A stretch of 15,445 bases of DNA from VAZQ01 sp036522235 (GTDB lineage Bacteria > Pseudomonadota > Alphaproteobacteria > Rhizobiales > Xanthobacteraceae). Made by a program: the position numbers and the translations under genes. This document shows, piece after piece, positions 1-7,242 of this stretch. Below the pieces are notes generated by a model. It saw only the letters and a list, made by a program, of their open reading frames with translations. It was not told the DNA's origin and searched no databases. Numbering within the stretch: position 1 is the first letter of the stretch; every line of letters begins with the position of its first letter. Location: the NCBI GenBank assembly GCA_036522235.1, contig DATDGG010000154.1, positions 1 to 15,445 on the forward strand, given 5' to 3'.

Positions 1-1
1 A

Positions 2-2095
2 TCCAAGGCCTCCGGCGCGGTCACCAGCACCGGGCCGAGCAGCACGCTCGGCGGGCTCGTCGGCGTCAATGGGGGCACGATCTCCGGATCGACCGCGTCC
101 GGGCCGGTAACCGGCACGTCGCAGAGCTACCTCGGCGGGCTCGTCGGCATCAATATCGGCTCGATTCAGAGCATCACCATCGATTCGATACAGTACAACT
201 CGTTCTCTACCTCGACCGTGACGGGCACCGGCTCGCAGAACTATGCGGGCGGTGCCGTCGGCCTGAACTTCGGGCTGATCGATCCCACAACGTCTTCGGG
301 CAATGTCTCGTCGGGCGCCAACAGCGTGGTCGGCGGATTCGCCGGCGGTAACGGCGCCTTCAGCAACTTCTCGGCTGGTCAGCTGCCGAATTCCACGTTC
401 CCGCTCGGCACCATTTCTGCTGACTCCACCGCCACCGGGACGGCGAGTGGCGGCACCGGCAGCACGGTTGGGGCACAGATCGGGTTGAACTATCCAATCT
501 CCGGTCTGCCCACTTATTCGAATCCCATTATCAACAATTGCAACAACGCGGTTTGCACCGTGCTGGTGAACGGCACGCTGTTCGATCCCAATGCGGGAAA
601 TTCACCGCTGCCACCGCCACCGCCACCACCACCACCGCCTCCGGCCGTAACGCAGGCCCAGGTCATCCAGAATCTCATCCAGAACATCACGCTTGCCTCG
701 GTCACCCTGGGCGATGTGGTCAATACTCTGCCGCTCGATCAGCCGCCGCGTACCGGGCCGGGATCTGCGCCCGGGCCGAGCGCGGGGGGCCTGCCGCCGC
801 AGTTCGGCGCGCGGTTCTTCGTCCCGCCACCGCTCGGCGAGACCCGCTTCGTGCAGGACCAGGTGGTGCTGCAGATCCCGAACAATATTCCGCCGGCGCT
901 GCTGCAATCGGTGCTCGCGAGCCTCGGCCTGAGCATTATGGCGTCGCAGAATATGGGCCTGCTCGGCGTCACCAGCTATCAGGTGCATATCGACAACGGG
1001 CAATCGATCACGGCCGCGATCCAGGCGCTCGCGCTCAAGCAGATCGTCGCCGGCGCACAAGCCAACTACACCTACATCGCGATGCAGGATCTCGCGCAGG
1101 ATCCCAATCTCGCCGGCCTGACGCAGGGCGAGGGCGACGCCGCCCAATATGCGATCGGCAAGCTCGGGCTTGTCGACATCCACCGCACGCTCAAGGGCGG
1201 CAATATCAGCGTCGCAGTCATCGATTCGCAGATCGACGTGAAGCATCCCGATCTCGACGGCGACATTGCCGAGCAGTTCGACGCGGTGGGCGCGGCCGAC
1301 CAGCCGCATTCGCATGGCACCGGCATGGCGGGTGCCATCGCGTCGCATCGCCGGCTGATGGGCATCGCACCGGCGGCGCGCATCTACGCGGTCCATGCCT
1401 TCTCGAGCGGCGCGTCCAGCGCCGAAAGCACGACCTTCAACATCCTCAAGGGGCTCGAATGGGCGTCGGAGAAGGGCGTGCGCGTGATCAATATGAGCTT
1501 CGCGGGCCCGCGCGATCCGTCGATGGAACGGGCGCTCAAATCGGCGCACGACCGGGGCATCGTGCTGATCGCCGCCGCCGGCAATGCCGGCCCGAAATCG
1601 CCGCCGCTCTTTCCTGGCGCCGATCCCAACGTGATCGCGGTGACGGCGACCGACGTCAATGACAAGCTGTTCTCCGGCGCCAATCGCGGGAAGTATGTCG
1701 CCGTGGCGGCGCCCGGCGTCGACATTCTGGTGCCGGCGCCCGATAACACCTATCAGCTGACCACCGGCACGTCGGTTGCCTCGGCCGAGGTGTCGGGCAT
1801 CGCGGCCCTTTTGCTCGAGCGCAATCCCAATCTCGGTCCGGAAGATATCCGCAAGGTCCTCACCTCGAGCGCGCGGCGCCTCGGCAAGAACGATCGCGAC
1901 GATGATTTCGGCTCGGGCCTGGTCGATCCGGGGAAGGCGATCCAGACCGCCGGCGATTTCAAGTCGACCGACATCGCAACCGGCGCGGTGCCGGCGCGGC
2001 CGGCCCCCGCCACACGGCCGCCGGCGCCGCCGCCCGCGGTCCAGCCTCCGGCCCTGACCGCGAGCCGTCCCGGCGCGCCGCGGCCGGCGCATTGA
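2..2095 (+). CDS. GLUG-repeat adhesin-like exoprotein with S8 subtilase domain (5' partial)
   Basis: The reading frame is open from the left edge, so the N-terminus and any export signal lie outside. Residues are counted from the Met codon at 218. The part before it and residues 1-100 are Gly/Ser/Thr-rich with GLUG-like units such as GGLVGVNGGTI and GGLVGINIGSI, typical of filamentous haemagglutinin-type surface proteins. A CNNAVC cysteine pair and an 11-proline linker (132-142) follow. Residues about 205-285 look like an I9-type propeptide. The subtilisin domain (about 315-580) has a full active site: Asp336 (VIDSQID), His366 (HSHGTGMAG), oxyanion Asn456 (AAGNAG) and Ser519 (GTSVASAE). The last 40 residues are Pro/Ala-rich, and no C-terminal beta-barrel is present, so it is not a classical autotransporter. 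Known of the family: S8 enzymes cleave proteins, often after removing their own propeptide. Inference: a surface or secreted protein that may process itself or its neighbours. The domain calls are firm; export route and substrate are unknown. Confidence 0.85.
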   Translation, partial: SKASGAVTSTGPSSTLGGLVGVNGGTISGSTASGPVTGTSQSYLGGLVGINIGSIQSITIDSIQYNSFSTSTVTGTGSQNYAGGAVGLNFGLIDPTTSSGNVSSGANSVVGGFAGGNGAFSNFSAGQLPNSTFPLGTISADSTATGTASGGTGSTVGAQIGLNYPISGLPTYSNPIINNCNNAVCTVLVNGTLFDPNAGNSPLPPPPPPPPPPPAVTQAQVIQNLIQNITLASVTLGDVVNTLPLDQPPRTGPGSAPGPSAGGLPPQFGARFFVPPPLGETRFVQDQVVLQIPNNIPPALLQSVLASLGLSIMASQNMGLLGVTSYQVHIDNGQSITAAIQALALKQIVAGAQANYTYIAMQDLAQDPNLAGLTQGEGDAAQYAIGKLGLVDIHRTLKGGNISVAVIDSQIDVKHPDLDGDIAEQFDAVGAADQPHSHGTGMAGAIASHRRLMGIAPAARIYAVHAFSSGASSAESTTFNILKGLEWASEKGVRVINMSFAGPRDPSMERALKSAHDRGIVLIAAAGNAGPKSPPLFPGADPNVIAVTATDVNDKLFSGANRGKYVAVAAPGVDILVPAPDNTYQLTTGTSVASAEVSGIAALLLERNPNLGPEDIRKVLTSSARRLGKNDRDDDFGSGLVDPGKAIQTAGDFKSTDIATGAVPARPAPATRPPAPPPAVQPPALTASRPGAPRPAH
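611..643 (+). repeat. polyproline codon repeat
   Basis: Eleven consecutive CCN codons (mostly CCA and CCG) encode an 11-proline hinge between the GLUG-repeat part and the propeptide/protease part of the exoprotein. Length changes would be in steps of three bases and would not shift the frame. Confidence 0.9.
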
Positions 2096-2122
2096 TCGAG
2101 GTTGCGCTGATCGAGATTGCGC
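2093..2122 (+). repeat. 15-bp tandem duplication at the subtilase stop codon
   Basis: tgatcgaggttgcgc (2093-2107) is followed directly by tgatcgagattgcgc (2108-2122), differing at one base. The first unit begins with the TGA stop codon of the exoprotein gene, so the duplication lies wholly in the 3' untranslated region. Confidence 0.7.
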
Positions 2123-2177
2123 TTGACGCGACCGTGCAAATCAGTGGATTAAGGAAATTGAAACTCGCGAAGTGCGC

Positions 2178-2210
2178 GCCGATCTCGGGCCTGCCCGAGA
2201 TCGGCTTTTT
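2178..2210 (+). terminator. Rho-independent terminator of the exoprotein gene
   Basis: A perfect 12-bp GC-rich stem (gccgatctcggg at 2178-2189 and cccgagatcggc at 2194-2205) with a four-base loop is followed at once by TTTTT. It lies about 80 bp after the stop codon in the right orientation to end the exoprotein transcript. Confidence 0.9.
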
Positions 2211-2234
2211 ATTGAGCGCGCAAGTTAATGAGCG

Positions 2235-2260
2235 CGCACGTCGGATATATCCGACGTGCG
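2235..2260. repeat. perfect 26-bp palindrome, possibly a second terminator stem
   Basis: The left half cgcacgtcggata is followed without spacer by its exact reverse complement. A run of six T lies about 22 bp downstream (2283-2288), preceded by GC-rich sequence with only weak pairing. It could be part of a tandem terminator, or a dyad-symmetric protein-binding site. The rest of the 459-bp gap between the exoprotein and the CvpA gene (2096-2554) shows no further gene. Confidence 0.55.
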
Positions 2261-2554
2261 GTGCCGGGGAGACCGCGCCGGGTTTTTTGTTAGCGATCTG
2301 TCGACCCGCGCCCTCGCAGCCTTGCAAGTTCTGCATGGCTTGCGGGCTTGTATGATGTCGATCCATTGTTTCCGGACTGTATTTTCAATGGGCTCCACGC
2401 TTGAGGCATGCATCTTGGTCATGCGGGGCTCTTACCAAATCGAAAGCATTCCCGCTCAAATCCCCAGGAAATCGGTCCCGATCAAGCAGACCTCAATGGA
2501 GGAATGCCACTTCTGGCGCGGCCCGCCGCCTGAGGATTTCTCAAAGAGCCCCGC

Positions 2555-3070
2555 ATGAACAGCTTCGATGCCGCCGTTTACGCCGTCATGGTCGTGGCCG
2601 TGGTCACCGGCTTCAAGGCCGGGCTCCTGCGCAGCATGGCCACGATCTTCGGGTACGTCATCGCAATGCCGCTTGCGGTGTCGCTGACGCCGCTCATCGC
2701 CCCGATCCTGTCCGACCGGTTGGCCGGGCCGCTCAGCCAAAACCAGCTCCTGTTTTTCGTCGTCTTTTTCGCGATCGGAATCCTGTTTGCTGCTGTGTTC
2801 CGCCTCGCGGTGAGCGAATTTGTCGGACCGAGCATCAGCCTGCCGGATCGGCTTGCCGGCGCGATGCTCGGCGCCGGGCGCATCGTGCTGGTCGCCGTGA
2901 CGCTCGTTCTCATTTTCGACCGGATCATCCCCGCCGATCGCCAGCCCGCCTTTCTCAGCGGCTCGAGGCTGCGGCCGATCCTGCTCGTGGCGGGCCAGCA
3001 GGGGCTCAAATCCCTGCCGCCGGATGTCACCGCCTATATCGATCAGCTGAAGAAAGACCGGCGGATCTGA
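2555..3070 (+). CDS. cvpA: CvpA-family inner-membrane protein
   Basis: A 171-residue protein with the hydrophobic profile of the CvpA (colicin V production) family: four probable membrane segments at about 8-27, 30-55, 62-85 and 100-125, and a charged cytoplasmic tail ending KKDRRI. The early FKAGLLRSMATIFGYVIA stretch, with Gly and small residues inside a membrane helix, is characteristic. Length fits the family (about 160-200 aa). In alphaproteobacteria cvpA often precedes purF or radA; neither is nearby here, so the gene stands alone. The start at 2555 has only a weak purine-rich stretch (aaagag) ahead of it. The family is linked to envelope integrity and, in some hosts, colicin V export; its biochemical role is unclear. 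The family call is good, the function here unknown. Confidence 0.8.
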   Translation: MNSFDAAVYAVMVVAVVTGFKAGLLRSMATIFGYVIAMPLAVSLTPLIAPILSDRLAGPLSQNQLLFFVVFFAIGILFAAVFRLAVSEFVGPSISLPDRLAGAMLGAGRIVLVAVTLVLIFDRIIPADRQPAFLSGSRLRPILLVAGQQGLKSLPPDVTAYIDQLKKDRRI

Positions 3071-3278
3071 GGCGTGCTCTCACTTGCCGGGGAGGGCGGC
3101 AGGAGATCGCGCGGCGAGCAACGCTGCAAGAGGTAGCGCGGTCCCGCGCCTGCGCCGGTGACATAAAATCGCTCGCAACGCTGGTCTATCCTTGTGGCTG
3201 CCAGCATAGGCGGTACGCCGCAGCCCGGTTTGGTATCGGGCGGCGCAGGTGAGGCCCGCCGGATGGGAGGAGGCGCAA

Positions 3279-3917
3279 ATGGCAGAGGCACGCATGGAAA
3301 TGGCGCCCAGGGCGCAGGCATGCAGGGGGAATGCACGGCTGTCGGCCCTCGCGCTTTTAGCGCATGTCCCGGAAAAGTGGATACCGGTTTTCCGCAAAGG
3401 ACATGCGCCGGCGCAAAAAAGGCGGAGCGCGTCCCGATCCATTCGATCGGGATGTGCTCTACTGGCGCTCGGACAAGTCGCGGCCGCGTCGGGTGCCGCG
3501 GCGGCATCGCTTTCCGCACCAGTGTCGCTCGCGCTCGCGGGCGTCATCGCTCCGTTTTCGCCGCTGGTGAACGCGCATGACAAGGGCATCATCGCCCAGC
3601 TGTTCGGCGGCAACGCCAACGTGGCCTACGCGGCCAACAAGAAGATTCCCGTCACAGCGGATTCGGTCGTCTGCCGGATCAGCAATGTCGACATCACCCA
3701 ACGCAGTTGCGAGCTGACCTTCGGGGCGGACAAACGTGAGATCAAGGGGCGCGCGGCGAACGAGCTCTATGGCACGCTGGCGGCCGCCGGCATCACCGCG
3801 GAGGGGGCGGCGGGGTCGATGATCGAAGGCATCGGCAAGCTCGACTGCATGCTCGATCCCAGCCAGATCAAGCAGAAGGCCGGCGGCGGGGCGGAATGCA
3901 CGTTCGAGACCGAGTGA
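3279..3917 (+). CDS. exported hypothetical protein with repeat-derived insertion in its N-terminus
   Basis: ATG 3279 is preceded by a strong Shine-Dalgarno run (gggaggagg at 3265-3273), so I prefer it to the GTG at 3249. The predicted 212-residue product begins with a basic segment and SALALLA, a start of a signal peptide. It then runs through residues encoded by a palindromic repeat (3360-3459, about residues 28-60) and resumes with a hydrophobic Ala-rich segment (ALLALGQVAAASGAAAA, then SLALAGVI). The conserved-looking body starts near NAHDKGII. It has four cysteines (VVCRIS, RSCELTFG, KLDCML, ECTFE), which fits a periplasmic protein with two disulfides. I do not recognise a domain. Either the repeat inserted into the signal-peptide codons without breaking the frame, or translation really starts later (for example GTG 3522, which lacks a ribosome site). 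A real gene is likely; the exact start is uncertain. Confidence 0.6.
   Translation: MAEARMEMAPRAQACRGNARLSALALLAHVPEKWIPVFRKGHAPAQKRRSASRSIRSGCALLALGQVAAASGAAAASLSAPVSLALAGVIAPFSPLVNAHDKGIIAQLFGGNANVAYAANKKIPVTADSVVCRISNVDITQRSCELTFGADKREIKGRAANELYGTLAAAGITAEGAAGSMIEGIGKLDCMLDPSQIKQKAGGGAECTFETE
3360..3459. repeat. rhizobial mosaic palindromic repeat inside a coding region
   Basis: Two hairpins sit side by side. The first pairs gcgcatgtcc (3360-3369) with ggacatgcgc (3399-3408), with an inner cggaaaa/ttttccg pair. The second pairs 3425-3439 with 3445-3459 around a five-base loop, 15 bp with two G-U pairs. The core gcatgtcccggaaaagtgga is of the type scattered through Bradyrhizobium-like and other rhizobial genomes, normally between genes (RIME-like elements). 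Here it lies within an open frame. Confidence 0.75.
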
Positions 3918-4115
3918 ACGGCGCCGTGGCTGCGGCCTGCGCACGCGATTTTCGCGGCGAGGGGCTATGCCGTCGGCCCGCTAAGTGCCCGTTGCATAGC
4001 GCAGGTATGCTTTTGCGAAGGAAAGGCTATGATCCACAGCCGAAGCGCCCGCGAATGCGCTTCTCCAGAAATCTGGGCGGCGTTATTGCATCCAATCGAA
4101 CCGGAGTGCCAACAC

Positions 4116-5138
4116 ATGAAGTCAAAGGCGTTTGCTCTATGCCTGAGCGCGGTCGTCATCGGTGCGACGGCGCAGGCGCAAGGGGCGGACAAAATCCATG
4201 AGCTCAAGCCGTCGGCGGCGACCGTGCATCGCGGCTTTTTTGACGCCTCGCTCAAGCCGGTGCTGACCATCGATTCCGGTGATATCGTGCGGCTGTGGAC
4301 CGCGACCGGCAACCCTCGCTACTTCGAGAGTCTGGGTATAGCAAAGGAGAAAATCCCACCCGAGCTCTACACCGCCTACGAAGGCGTGACGGACGACGGA
4401 CGTGACGATCACAATCTCGACGGACCGATCGCGGTGCGCGGCGCCGAGCCCGGCGACACGGTTGAAATCAGAATTCAAGCGATCGACCTCTGGCTGCCGA
4501 TCGCGGCCATGAGCTTCCGAGCGAACAAGGGCTCACTTCCCGAAGATTTTCCCTATTCGCGCGACCGCGTGTTTCCCATCGACCTCGGCAAGCGGGTAAT
4601 CGAGTTTGCTCCAGGCGTGAGCGTTCCGGTGAAGCCGTTCTGGGGCGTTATCGGGGTCGCCCCGCCACGGTCGATGGGCCGCGTGCCGAGCGGCCCGCCG
4701 AACGTGTTCGGTGGCAACATGGATAATCACGATCTGCAGCCGGGGACGAGCCTCTTCCTGCCGGTTCACGTACCGGGCGCGTTGATATCGATCGGCGACG
4801 GACACGCGGTGCAGGGCGACGGAGAGGTCGGGATGTCGGCCGTCGAAACGTCGCTCAAGGGAGAGATTCAAGTGGTGTTGCATAAGGGAATGCATATCAC
4901 CTGGCCCAGAGCGGAAACGCCGACCCACTACATGACGATGGGCCTGCACGAGGATCTGAACCAGGCGGCCAAGATCGCAACCCGTGAAATGCTCAATTTC
5001 ATCGTCGAGACGAAGGGTCTGCCGCGCGACGATGCATTCATGCTGCTCAGCGCCGCCATGGACCTGCGCGTGACCCAGATCGTCGACGGCACCAAAGGCA
5101 TCCATGCCCTCATGCCGAAAGCGGTTTTTCACAAGTAA
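4116..5138 (+). CDS. exported acetamidase/formamidase family protein
   Basis: The 340-residue product has a classical signal peptide (MKSKAFALCLSAVVIGATAQ, cleavage near AQA/QG) followed by a full FmdA/AmdA domain. Visible family motifs: GPPNVFGGNMDNHDL (about 200-215), IGDGHAVQGDGEVGMSAVE (about 232-250) and THYMTMGLHEDLNQA near 270-285. Family members hydrolyse short amides such as formamide and acetamide to ammonia and the acid. ATG 4116 is chosen because it follows ccggag by nine bases and opens the signal peptide; an in-frame ATG at 4029 would bury the signal. The signal peptide places this member in the periplasm, unlike the cytosolic formamidases. It converges on the deacetylase/ABC operon with only 23 bp between the stop codons and no obvious terminator. 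Substrate unproven; the neighbourhood suggests an amide or ureide. Confidence 0.85.
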   Translation: MKSKAFALCLSAVVIGATAQAQGADKIHELKPSAATVHRGFFDASLKPVLTIDSGDIVRLWTATGNPRYFESLGIAKEKIPPELYTAYEGVTDDGRDDHNLDGPIAVRGAEPGDTVEIRIQAIDLWLPIAAMSFRANKGSLPEDFPYSRDRVFPIDLGKRVIEFAPGVSVPVKPFWGVIGVAPPRSMGRVPSGPPNVFGGNMDNHDLQPGTSLFLPVHVPGALISIGDGHAVQGDGEVGMSAVETSLKGEIQVVLHKGMHITWPRAETPTHYMTMGLHEDLNQAAKIATREMLNFIVETKGLPRDDAFMLLSAAMDLRVTQIVDGTKGIHALMPKAVFHK

Positions 5139-5161
5139 ATTGTCGGCATATCGGCCCGGCG

Positions 5162-6154
5162 TCAGACGACGCGTTGATAGGCGTCGATGATCTCGCTGCC
5201 GGTGGCAAACCAGACGCGATCGTATCTCTTGATCTCGGCGATGACGCGCTGCAGGTATTTGATGCGCAAGGGCTGGCCGGTGATCATCGGATGCAGCGGA
5301 ATGCCCATGACCCGCGGCTGCTTCTCGCTTTCGGCATAAAGCGTCTCGAACTGATCGATCACCGACCGATAATACTGCTCGCCGGTATAGCCCTTGCGGA
5401 TATAGAGCGGAATGTCGTTGATCTCCATGCAATAGGGGATGGAAAAGAGCTTTCCGGATTTGACCTTCATCGGGTAGGGCTGATCGTCGGCATTCCAATC
5501 TCCGCAATAGACCACGCCCTCTTCGGCCAGAATGTCGAGCGTGTTGTAGGTCTCGGCGAGGCCGGACCCGAGCCATCCACGCGGCCTTCGTCCGGTCGAT
5601 TGCTCGATGGTCTTCAGGATCGTCGCAATGACCTCCTTCTCTTTCTCCAAGCTCAGTCCGGCGAGGCTCTCGCTATTGGTCGTTCCATGCCCCATGAACT
5701 CCCATCCGCGCCGTTTCATTTCCTCGATGGCCTTGGGGTAGTGCTCGCACACCAGGGAGTTCAAAGCCACCGTGGCCTTGACGCCGGCTCCATCCAGCAC
5801 GTCGGCGATGCGCCAGAGACCGACCCGCATGCCGTATTCTCGCCAAGCGTAGTTCACCACATCCGGCACGATCTTCCCGACATTGGGCGACACCGCCTGG
5901 CCGTCGGGGGAATCGTAATTCCAAACCTCCACATTGGGCGCGATCCAGACCGCGAGCGTCGCATTGCCGGGCCAGGTGAAGGGCTTTCGTTCGAAGATGA
6001 ACGAGTCCTCGTAGCGCCCCGACCGGCGCACCGGCCGGGCCGTGGTTTGCGCGTGGGCCGAGGTCGCGGACAGGCCGGCATTCAGAAGACTTGCGGCACC
6101 CGTCAGCAAGAGACCCTGTTTGAGAACGTCCCGACGGTCATGAGCATCTTGCAT
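5162..6154 (-). CDS. Tat-exported PuuE-like polysaccharide deacetylase/allantoinase-family hydrolase
   Basis: A 330-residue protein with a twin-arginine signal (DRRDVLKQGLLLTGAASLL, cleavage near AHA/QTT) and a NodB-like barrel. It resembles the metal-independent allantoinase PuuE more than chitin deacetylases: WPGNATLAVWIAPNVEVW, then REYGMRVGLWRI, RRGWEFMGHGTTN, RRPRGWLGSG, GDWNADDQPYPM and GIPLHPMITGQPLRI follow in the PuuE order. The usual TFDD metal motif is not seen; His residues in GHG and LHP remain. Known PuuE opens the hydantoin ring of allantoin; close relatives may act on other cyclic amides. It is the last gene of the ABC operon, 70 bp after the binding protein, with GGAGGA (6163-6168 on the plus map) eight bases before its ATG. 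Periplasmic localisation plus the operon suggests it prepares the imported compound. Family firm, substrate inferred. Confidence 0.8.
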   Translation of the reverse strand: MQDAHDRRDVLKQGLLLTGAASLLNAGLSATSAHAQTTARPVRRSGRYEDSFIFERKPFTWPGNATLAVWIAPNVEVWNYDSPDGQAVSPNVGKIVPDVVNYAWREYGMRVGLWRIADVLDGAGVKATVALNSLVCEHYPKAIEEMKRRGWEFMGHGTTNSESLAGLSLEKEKEVIATILKTIEQSTGRRPRGWLGSGLAETYNTLDILAEEGVVYCGDWNADDQPYPMKVKSGKLFSIPYCMEINDIPLYIRKGYTGEQYYRSVIDQFETLYAESEKQPRVMGIPLHPMITGQPLRIKYLQRVIAEIKRYDRVWFATGSEIIDAYQRVV

Positions 6155-6224
6155 GGGCGCTGTCCTCCGCTCAGGTTGGCATTATTCCCGGATCAATCGA
6201 TCCTCGCCACGCCTTGACGTGCAT

Positions 6225-7223
6225 TCAAAGGGTAGCGCGGATGCTCTCGACAAAGCTCATGTCGATGATCTCGTCGTACCCGACATCGGTCTTGAGAATA
6301 TCGGCGCTGCGGACGACGGCGCTTGCCGTTGCCCAGGCTTGACGGCTGATCATGCCGTCCGGGCTCCATAGCTCATCCGCGAACGAGCGATTGAGCGTCG
6401 CCTTGAGATCATCGAGCGGCATTGTCGGAAACTGCTTCTTGGCAATTTCCGCGGCCTCGTCGCGGTTGGCGTAGAGGAACTTCAACGCCTTGGCCATGCC
6501 GCGGACGAAGGCGCGCACCAGCTCGGGATCCTTCTTGATCGTATCGAGCCGCACATTGAAGGTGGAATAGGCGTAAGGCCCAAGCTCCTTCGGAACGTTG
6601 AGGAACGGCTCGCTCCAGATCGACTGCCGGACCCCCTGCGTGACATAGGGCTCCGTCGCCTCGCCAATCTGCGCCTGCTTGCCTTTCACCACCGCGATGG
6701 TGGCCGAGTTGGCGGTCTCAATCAGCGTTACGTCACGTTTGACGTCGAGCTTCCACTTCTTCATGAAATAACGCGTGATGGAGTTGGGCGTGCCGCCGAA
6801 TGGGCCGATGGCGATCGTCTTGCCCCTGAAGTAGCTCGGCCAATCGGTGTCGGTAGGTTCGGCCCCCTTGGCGGCGCAAAAATAGATGTTGCCGCGGTCG
6901 ACACAGTGCACGACGGCGCGCAGCTCGGCGCCCTTGGCCTTGGCGAAGGCGTTGTGCTCGGGTCCGCCGATAAAGCCAAACGCCTGTCCGGAGAGAACCG
7001 CATTGGTGTGACCGCCCCCACTCTCGATGGTCACGATGCTGACGGCTACGTTGGCCTCATCGAAGAACCCTTTGGCCATCGCGATGTAGAGCGGGAGGTA
7101 GCCGGTGCTGTGGACCGGCTCGGCGATCAGAATCTCCCGTGCGGCGGCGCGGGCGATATAGGGGCACGCGAGGAGCGTCGCACCAAGCGATGCGCTTGCA
7201 CCCAGGAAGTTTCGCCTGTTCAT
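6225..7223 (-). CDS. ABC transporter substrate-binding protein, NitT/TauT (NMT1/SsuA-like) family
   Basis: A 332-residue periplasmic binding protein with a Tat-like leader (MNRRNFLGASASLGATLLAC, processing near ARA/AAR). The mature part starts EILIAEPVHSTGYLPLYIAMAKGFFDEANV, the standard opening of NMT1/SsuA-like proteins, with the IESGGGHTNAVLSGQAFGFI segment typical of ligand-binding lobe 1. This family binds nitrate, taurine, sulfonates, thiamine precursors and pyrimidine-like or riboflavin-type ligands. The start at 7223 is preferred over a longer frame because of the leader and a GAGGA about five bases upstream. It begins 19 bp after the permease stop. Ligand not deducible from sequence; next to URC genes a pyrimidine, ureide or small amide is plausible. 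Confidence 0.85.
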   Translation of the reverse strand: MNRRNFLGASASLGATLLACPYIARAAAREILIAEPVHSTGYLPLYIAMAKGFFDEANVAVSIVTIESGGGHTNAVLSGQAFGFIGGPEHNAFAKAKGAELRAVVHCVDRGNIYFCAAKGAEPTDTDWPSYFRGKTIAIGPFGGTPNSITRYFMKKWKLDVKRDVTLIETANSATIAVVKGKQAQIGEATEPYVTQGVRQSIWSEPFLNVPKELGPYAYSTFNVRLDTIKKDPELVRAFVRGMAKALKFLYANRDEAAEIAKKQFPTMPLDDLKATLNRSFADELWSPDGMISRQAWATASAVVRSADILKTDVGYDEIIDMSFVESIRATL

Positions 7224-7242
7224 GACATCCTCGCTGTGTTGA

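Noticed and set aside
611..643. Phase-variable repeat in the polyproline codons
   Set aside because: The unit is three bases, so slippage would not switch the frame on or off.
602..2092. 496-residue minus-strand open frame opposite the subtilase
   Set aside because: Arg/Gly-rich antisense shadow of a protease domain with a complete catalytic triad.
2401..3252. 283-residue plus-strand frame overlapping cvpA
   Set aside because: Arg-rich out-of-frame shadow of the CvpA gene.
4533..5576. 347-residue minus-strand frame spanning the amidase and hydrolase ends
   Set aside because: Crosses two well-supported genes and has no domain of its own.
5174..6217. 347-residue plus-strand open frame opposite the PuuE-like gene
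   Set aside because: Antisense shadow; the minus strand has a Tat signal, ribosome site and family motifs.
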